Positions 26,901 to 35,900 of a stretch of 64,000 nucleotides of DNA are shown piece after piece. The notes under the pieces are model-generated. The model saw nothing but the letters and a program-made list of their open reading frames with translations. It was not told the DNA's origin and did not search any database. The DNA lies in the NCBI RefSeq assembly GCF_031877795.1, contig NC_133932.1:20400180-20464179 (forward strand). Reading direction: 5' to 3'. Within the stretch, counting starts at the first letter, position 1. The number at the start of each line of letters is the position of its first letter. The stretch comes from Strix aluco. Lineage: Eukaryota > Chordata > Aves > Strigiformes > Strigidae. The translations under genes were made by a program, and so were the position numbers.

Positions 26901-29900
26901 GCCAGACCAGATCAAATCAGCATTTGAAGGCCAAGCCCTTTCCTGGCTCTCTGCCCAGGCAAATCCCCAAGCCAGGAAAGGGAGTTTCCCCTGTGTCAGG
27001 AGGGTGAGGTTTGGCTGGCTCAGTGCCTGGGGTGTCAGTCTTCTTGCAGTCTCATTCCTGCACCAGCAGCTACAATCATTTCTGTGTCATGGCAGGCATC
27101 TTTAAACATGACCTGGCAAGCTGCACGGGGCGTAGGGAGACCCACTTTGTGCTGGAGTAGACCTAACCACCAGGATGGAAAGAGATGAACTCCCTGGCAT
27201 TGTATTGTACCATTACCATCACCCTGGACCACTAACTTCAGGATTTATTATTTTTTTCCCTTTTAAAATAGTTTTTCCCAAATGCACAATGAGCCTTTTG
27301 GGTTAGTTTGTGTGTCTGTGAATGATAGCTGATGGTCATCCCTTTGGGGGAGCAGAAGTGCAGGCCACCCCACAAGGCTTCCTGTGTCTTAACCAGACTG
27401 TGGGCAAGGGATCTTTCCCCTGCACGAGCAAGCAAACCAGCCTGCAGGCCGAAGGTGAAGCTGCCTCAAGGTAACTGTGTGTCACAGCATTTCCAGCTCA
27501 GCAGTTTTCAGCCTGTGCTCTGCAAAAGCCATGAATTGTTTCTATAGGATCTGCAGAAGGTAATGAAGAAGAGATACATGTGTGTTTACTATGCAGGAGC
27601 CAGCACCTGGATGGGGAAGCATTTGGTGTTAACAGATTGGAAAAGACCAAATATCCTCTAATTCTGTGGGAGGGAAATGAAACCTGCACTTGCATCTTCT
27701 GTGGTGTGCCTCCGTTAGGAAAGTAAGTCATGTTAGATGAGAAGTGCATTGGCAGGGGTGTCATTACATATCAACGATACCTCTAATCTAGATGAAACTT
27801 TGCACACAGTGTTATGAACCTGTGCAAGTGCGTACAGTCTAGCAAAGGAAAGACCTGTAATTCCCTGCCAGGGCCTGCTGCTCTGACTGGTAGCAGCAGT
27901 AGAAGCAATCATCTCATCAAGATTTGGGGGACTCTGCATGGCTGGGCAAATTCTTGAACACTGGCTGCGGTGGCTGCCAGATAGGGCTTGGGGGTCTGGA
28001 GTGCATGCGTGGAATGTAAGATCTCATTTTTGCCAGAGTTAGTAAGATTTCTTCCCCATCACCCTCACCCCTACAAAAGATGATGTCTTCAGAGGCATCA
28101 AATGGAAGCAGGGAGAGCTGCACAGAGGCCATCCAAGGGCCCTTGGATGACCTCAGGGGTCTGTGCTGTTTGTACACAGTGGGAATTGCCATGATTATGG
28201 CACTGCTTCACTGAAATACATCTTGTCATGCACGAGGTGCAGGTCTGGTGCCCCAAACACCAGGCTTAAAACTACTCCATGCCAGTCCTCCTCATTTTCA
28301 TCTGCTGGAGGTGCCGCAATGTGGGAAGAGCACTGGAAGGGATGCTTGCATCTCAGCAGCTCTGGTCTGTGCGTACCCTGGCTTTGTCTCTACGCGTGTG
28401 TTGATATTGAGCAACCCCACCACACACAGCATGTGTATATACTGCATTTTAATAGATATAGGGCTACTGACTTAACATACACGGTTGCTATAGTAACAGA
28501 GGTTTCCTTAGTAACGGTTGCAGAAAATAATCCAGTACCAATTAAAAATAAACTGTTTGGAAAGGGGGCTGGGGGAGAAAGGAAACTGCTCAGAATCACC
28601 TTCCCCTTCATTGGTTCATCTCCCGGGGACTTGGAAGATTGATTAATGCTTGAAATAACCTTTCTTAACCAACGGTGAGCCGAAGAGGTGGGACGAGTGT
28701 GGGTGTGCTGCCATCCTGAAGCGAAACAAAGGGTAAGGAGTGTGTCTGGGGTATGGCACAAACACAACGGGGTGATGCTAAATCTCTCCCATTAGGTTGA
28801 AGTCCCCAGGGAGGAAAAACAAGGGACTATTTCCCTCCTTCCCTCCCTCCACTGCCTTCATGCCATACTGGTAACACAGCCATCCAGTCTTTATTAGCAT
28901 ACTGATTAAAGCCACGGGCAATCCAGGCTCCAGGGGAATGTCTAATATGTTACCAGGATGCCTATCTCAGATGCTGTGTTAGAGCAGAAAGCATCGCTGT
29001 GCTGGGAGTTCCTCCCGCCCCTTTGATGTTGTTTGCCTGTGCCCATCCTCTCTCTCCACACCATCGCTCATCGCTTGTGCCGACAGGCATCCGAGACCCT
29101 GGGGCCCAAGGAAGCTGGAAGCAAAGCATAACGCAAAGCGAGGAGCCCGTGCCTCGGTGAGACAGGGGAGACAACGTCGCTTCCTTGCAAACACAGGATG
29201 TGGGACAGGTTTCCAGGGTGCCGATGGGCACAGCTCCCCCGGCAGCCTTCAGTTGTTCGTGCCTGTGCTGCCACACTTCTGTCGTGCCACTCGTGCCCAG
29301 GGCGCTCGCTAGGTTTTATTAAGAGATTTACCAGTTGTCAGCAGAATCCCTTCACCTGGCGGCAAGACTGCATGCCCCCTTTCAGAGGGAAGCTGCCGTG
29401 TGGGGAGAGGCAAAGGAGGGGAGGTGGTGGCAGAGCTGCTGGGAGGAGTGGTGTGTCTGGCCAGGAGCTGCTCCGCTCCTCGGATCTGCAGCCGGCCGGG
29501 CTCCAGGACACAAGTGTCACAGGAGGGTGCTTCGTGTCCTCCCCGCAGACGGGATTGCCCTGGGTCAAGACTTGGGCAACAGGCACAGCCTGAGCACACG
29601 CAGGGGAGGCTTTATCTCCTGCTCCTGCAGGGAGAGAGGAATTGGAAACCGCTGTGTCTCTCTCCCTGCAGGGACAAGAGCTAATGACACTGCTGTGTCA
29701 TCCTCAACATTGTGTGACCACTTAGCTACTGCGTGGGAGCTGCAGTTGTGCTTGGGAAGCCAAGGGAGGTGACATGGCTGTACCTTGTCCTGAGCTGCAT
29801 GGTCTGTGGTGGACCTGGAACCAGGTCTCTGGAGCAGAGCTTGCTCCCTGCTGATCCCTTCCAGTCTGGTGCTCTTTCTTCTTTTCCAGTTGTGCCCACA

Positions 29901-32900
29901 TTTGCTCCCCTAGCTATTGCCTGTCTGTGGGTTACATGTCACCAAGATGGCTGGCATGTGACAGCAGTAGAGTCTTGTTTACTTTGCTCCTCCTGGAAAT
30001 GGTTTTCTCTAGAACTGCTCAACAGTTCATTGCCCTGAGGTGCAAACGGTATGATCTCACCATTGAAAAAGTTTGGGTGTAATCTTCTTTCTAAGTTTGG
30101 TGGCTTAGATCACAGTGAATTAAGAAAGGGAATCTTTTAAAGGACAAACTGAAAAAGCAGTCTCTTGCTGAGGGCCGCGGTGGGAGGGTCCAGGAGTAGA
30201 GCAGGGGGATGAAAGAAGAGAGAAGATTTGGTAGGAGAACATCTAAAACACTTTTGTCTTAAAGGCCCAATGCACGTGGGAGCAGCCATGCCTGCAGTTG
30301 GGAGAGGACTTTCTGGTCCTCTCCAAACCAGGTGAGTTTCTTTTCTATGCTAATGACCCACCTTTCCTCATCCTTCTCCATTCCTCCCTCACAGTGACCA
30401 AGCTGCAGGTGAGCAAGTCGAAGCGGAGCATCACCCTGGTGGAGAACCGGCCCATCCCCCTCAACTGCTCAGTGAAATCCCAAACCAGCCCCGACTCACA
30501 CTTCGCCGTGCTGTGGTACGTCCACAAGCCCTCTGACGCCGACGGCAAGCTCATCCTGAAGACTACCCACAGCTCAGCCTTCGAGTACGGCACCTACGCG
30601 GAGGAGGAAGGGCTGCGGGGCCGGCTGCAGTTTGAGCGCTCGGCGTCGGGGGGGCTCTTCAGCTTGACGGTGCAGCGGGCCGAGGTCCGAGACAGCGGCA
30701 GCTACTACTGCCACGTGGAGGAGTGGCTGCTCAGCCCCAACCACGCCTGGTACAAGCTGGCGGAAGAGGTGTCAGGGAGGACGGAGGTCACTGTCAAGCA
30801 GCCAGGTACCATGTGCCACGCCGGTGGGATCCTCCGGGCATCGGCTCTTGTGCACGGCTCATGAGCTCACCAAGCTTTTCTGGGGCAACAGGGATCCTCG
30901 GCTCTTCTTTCCTTGTTGCCCCCTCATTGCATCCACATGCCTGCACATCCCTGCACAAAGAGGGACCTTTTCCCCCTTTGATGCGACCCTCCTCCATTTA
31001 GGCTGGGGTGGCGTGCATTTCAGTGTCCCTACATGAAGGCTGTCCATCCCCCGTGATCTAGAGGGCCACTGTATCCATCCAGGTTTCTTTATCCTCAAGA
31101 GCATCACGTAGCTAGAGTGTCAACTAGAGACCTGAGAGAGAACCGGTGTGTGCTTGCCTGGGAAAGCATTTTAATGTTTTGCACACAGTTCATTTTTACT
31201 CTGTGCCTTGTCTCTTTTCCCTCTGCACTGTGCACATGAGATGCGAGTAATGAGTTTAATGAGGTGGGGAGCTGACTGCCAGGAAAGGAGAAATCTTCTC
31301 TGCTGGTGGTTTCTGTGGCAGCCAACATCACTGATAAAGGTGGGCTGATGGAGGAGCTAAAGATGGCCCTCACAAACTGGGGACAGAGCCCTCATTTTGT
31401 GCAAAGGGGGGAGGCAGGCATTGTCTCTGAGAGCAGCCTGGACACCATGTGTGCTACTGAGGCAGAGCATCGGTACTTCAGAAGGAAACCTGCCTTGTCT
31501 CCACTTGCTCCGGCTGCTTGTTTCTGGAGGAGAAAATCCCGCAGGCAGGAGGGACACAGCTGGATTGCAGGGCTGGACTAGGATGCTTAAAGCTTTTCTC
31601 TGTGTGGATTTGGCTGGCTAGACACAAGCTCTGTGGATGGGGCTATGAGAGGGATATTGAGTATGATCCCCAGCGCAGCTCTGCCTGGTCGCACAGGAAG
31701 CGCAGCAGGCCACAACGTGCTGCTCGCTGCCACTCCCAGCTCCTTGTTTCTGTCTGCAAAGTCCCCGGGGTGGCTGTGGGACAGTCAGGGAGGGGGGAAC
31801 TGTGATCTGCCGCCTCCTTTGCATTGCCGGCCTCTCTCTGGGAAGTACAATGTCCATCGCTTGCTGCAGTGGCTGTAGCAGGGAAGTCCAGGCTGTGGCC
31901 CTAGAAAGAAGTCATGAAGGAGTTAGGAGTGTATGACACATCATTTCACATAAAAGAGCTGATTGCAGTCACCCCCTCTGTGTATCAATGAAATTGTAGA
32001 GCAAAAATCAGGGACATTCCAAGGCAGCAAAACACAGTGTGTGACTTTGACCTCATGCCACTTCTCGTTTTACAGTGGTGGTTCCCTATAATCAGCCATC
32101 CGTTCTCCGCCTTTCTTTTTTCCCTTTTCCCACAGCAGAAGGGCTTAGCGGTTGGGGTGTGACCGGGCTACTGCCCTGCCCCAGGAGGAGAATGAGAAAA
32201 AAATGAGGTGTGACCTCCCTTCACAAAGAGTCTGTGCGCTTAGGACCCCAGGTCCTACGGGGAGATTGTGGGTTTCCAGTTCCCTATGCTGAATGGGGTG
32301 TTGTTGGTGGCTAGTCTGAGATTTTCAGAAGACCCTAAAAAACACAAGTCCTATTTTCCTTTCCTCTTCCCCCCCGCCCCCCGCCCCCCATCATTTTTTT
32401 TCCTCCCTTTCATTTCTTTCATCACACCCCAGGATTGTATCCATGCGGGAAGGGCTTGGGGGGAGACAAAGGACCCCTGCAGCCCTCGGTCACCTTGCAT
32501 TTCTAATGGCCTTTCCCCATAGATAACCGCCTGCAGGTGAACCAGACCCACAAGAACATCACGGTGCTGGAGAACCAGTGGGTGACCCTGGAGTGCCTGG
32601 TCAGCAGCCGGACCAGCCCCTCATCCCAGCTCTCAGTGGAGTGGTACGTCTGGCGGCCGGGCCACCCGGAGAAGGAGGTGGTGGCCCGGCTGAGCCGGCA
32701 GAGCACCCTGCGCTACGGGGACCTGGTGGCGCTGGGCGACCTGCGGAGCCGGCTGCACCTGGAGAGCCCCTCCCCAGGTCTCTACCTCCTCTCCATCCAA
32801 AACGCCACCGTGCGGGACAGCGGGGCCTACAACTGCCGCGTGGAGGAGTGGCTCCTCGACCCCAGCGACCGCTGGTACAAGCGGGCAGAGGACCTCTCCG

Positions 32901-35900
32901 GACTCATCACCCTCACCGTCAAGCAGCCAGGTGAGGAGGATCTGGTGCCACCAGCTTTGAGCCGTGCTCTGCCCTCTTGGGCTGAAGTCATGAGTCACCA
33001 TCTGTCTGTCATCAACAGCAGGTCCAGGCACAGGGCAGGACTGCTGCGCTACAGACCGTGCTGATGCCTGCTTACATGTCTTCTTGGGTGCACCCTTGCT
33101 TTTCTGGAAGGAGCATGGAGCAAGCCCTGCAAACACGGCTAGATGGGTTTGGGATTGTGTCACCACCGCATCTGCAAATTTAATTTTTTACAGCATTTTT
33201 GGCAGATTCAGGAGGATAGGTTTCTGATTTTATTCACGTTTTGATTGAGAATGAGATGGGAGAAGCTGTCTGTGCTTCCCAGGTGTGCACCCCAGGGGCA
33301 GGATCCTTGCATGAAAGGAGGGTGGCAGAGGAGGTCAAGACCCTTCTTGGTGTCCAGGCAGTTTCTCACGCTGCTGCTCCCCATTCTGCAGGTGAAGAAG
33401 CAGATGTGGGGTGTGCAACTCCAGGGGTTCGTCTGTCAGCTGGGACAAGGCCTCAGACTTCTTGATGGGGCAGGAGTTGGCTATGAAGACCTTACCTCTG
33501 TATAGACAAGGGGGTACTTACAGGCTTCCTGGCCAGCCTCTTGCTGGTGACAGTGGTTCAGGTGGATCCTGCTGCCTAACACCATGGGTTTTAGCCGTGC
33601 CCAGACACAGGGAGGCAGGCATCAGGGATTGCTGCAGGTCTTGTTATTTCCAGGATCTAGTGGGGAAAAAAGTGCTACAGAAGTTCAAATCAGGGAGGAA
33701 GCTCCAGTTGCAAAGGGTTGCGAATGGAGTGGAATAAGAATTAGAATAGAATAGAATAGAATAGAATAGAATAGAATAGAATAGAATAGAATAGAATAGA
33801 ATAGAATAGAATAGAATAGAATAGAATAGAATAGAATAGAATAGAATATTCTCAGTTGGAAGGGACCTACAATGATCACCTAGTCCAACTGCCTGACTGC
33901 TTCAGGCCTGACAAATAGTTACAGTATGTTATTAAGGGCACTGTCCAAATGCCTCTTAAACACTGACAGAGATGGGCCATCGACCATCTCTCTAGAAAGC
34001 CTGTTCCAGTGTCTGACCACCCTCTTGGTGAAGAAATGCTTCCCAATGTCCAGTCTGAACCTCCCCTAGCACAGCTGTGAACCATTCCCATGTGTCCTAT
34101 CACTGGATCCCAGGAAGATAAGCACCTCCCTCTCTACTTCCCCTCCTCAGGAAGCTGTAGAGAGTGGTGAGTTCACCCCTCAGCTTCCTTTTCTCCAAAC
34201 TAGACAAACCCAGAGTCCTTAGCTGCTCCTCACAGGACATTCCTTCCAGCCCTTTCACCAGCTTTGTTGCCCTCCTTCTGTCCAGAAAGATGCTGTGAGG
34301 GACAGTATCCCTTACTAAAGGGATACTAAAGCCTTACTGAGATCCAGAAAAACTACATCCACTGGGCAGGTGACCTTATCATAGAAGGATATTAAATTAG
34401 CTAAACAGGACTTTCCCTTTGTGAACCCATGTTGACTGTGCCTGATGATTGCATTATTCTTTAAATGCCTTTCAATAGTATCCAGTGTAATCTTCTCCAT
34501 AATCCTTCCAGGAACTGATCTTAGACTAACAGGTCTGTAGTTCCCACGCCCTCTTTGTAAATTGGAATAACACTGGCTAACTTCCAGTCAGCAGGGACCT
34601 CCCCAGGCTCCCAAGACCTTTGAGTGATGATTGAGAGGGATCCTGCTATAACATCCGCTAGCTCCTTCACTACTCTGGAATGAATCCTGTCAGGCCACAC
34701 GGACTTGTGAGCATTCAGCTGATACAGCTGCTCCCTTGCAATTACAGTGGCCACAAATGGAAAGTCGCTGTTCCCTCACTCGTGGTCCTCTGACTCAGGG
34801 GACCAGATACCTCAGAGTCTGTCAGTATTATTAAAGACCAAGGCAAAAAAAAGCATTGAATGCCTCCCCTTTTTCTTCATCCCTAGTAGTCAGATGACCG
34901 TCTCCAACAAGTATTGGTCCAATGCTTTCCATAGACCTCCTCTTGCTATTAACATACTTTAAAAAGCCCTTCTTGTTATCTGACTGGCCAGTTTCAGCTC
35001 TAATTGAGCTTCGGCCTTCTGTGTCTTCTCCCTTCATATATGAACCACAGCTCTGTAATCTTCCTGTGAAGCCTGACCTTGCTTCCAGAGATCGTACAAT
35101 TTCTTTTTCCTCTTGAGCTCCACAAGGAGTTCCCTGTTCAGCCAAGCTGGTCTTCTACCCCGCTTGCTTGACTTAGGACACAGTGCAGTTGCCTGCTCCT
35201 GTGCTTCTAAAAGGTGGTTCTTAAAGACTGACCAGTGCTCGTGGACTCCTAAGCCCTCAAAAGCAGATTCCCAGGGTACTCTGCTAAGTTCCATCTATTT
35301 TAATAACAGATAAGCTGCAAGGACAATTTACCTTGGAAAATATGGATTCTCTAGTTCATGAGGCAAATGACTGAAGATTAAATGTCTGTCTTAAAGTCTG
35401 CAGGTCAAATAACAGTTATGATCCTCATTTGCTGGGTACTTTCCAGCATGTAAAGCAACCGCTCTGCAAGTACTGCTGTGGTGCTTTATGCCTGCCTGTT
35501 CCAGCAAGGTGTCAGCCTCGTAACTCTGGCAACACAGCTGGCAAAAGGGTAAGATTCTGGAAAGGTTTTAGTGGTCATTCCTGGCAGAGAAGATTTGTAG
35601 TGTGAAGGAGGAGCTCTCTCAGGGGACGGTACAGCCCTTATCTGCCAGGTCCTTGCTTGGGAAGCTTTGCTGACCAAGATGGCTTGAGCAGAGACCTCCC
35701 CCCGAGACAATCCCTGTACCCTGCATGCCTGCTCCATTGTTAAGTGCAGCCCTTCGTCCAGGCTGAGAATTGCCAGCCCTGATGGAGTGGGGAATGAATG
35801 GCAGAGGAAATCCTTGAGGCTCATTTTGAATTGTGGAAGATGTGGAGTGGAAAGAAGAGAGGGAGTTGGGGGTGCACTAATTCAGGATCATTTTTTTCTA

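Larger units (their letters stand above)
13313..30394 (+). other. IGSF3 large intron between Ig5 and Ig6
   Basis: Intron of 17.1 kb that splits the visible Ig exons into two clusters. It carries no frame I can defend as an exon. Candidate elements inside it are listed separately: a CTCF-like site at 21,279, paired AP-1 motifs at 24,678-24,708, a MIR-like remnant at about 25,715-25,870 and tandem X-boxes at 28,484-28,515. A stretch at about 24,185-24,400 is rich in homeodomain-type TAAT words and has a small direct repeat (taataatggcag). Its size suggests regulatory content. Confidence 0.8.

Noticed and set aside
30298..30394. Open frame upstream of the Ig6 acceptor, considered as an extended exon
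   Set aside because: Using the AG at 30296-30297 would shift the phase relative to Ig5, while the acceptor at 30395 keeps it.
33685..33879. Open frame with repeated ILFYS
   Set aside because: It is a translation of the (TAGAA)n microsatellite.
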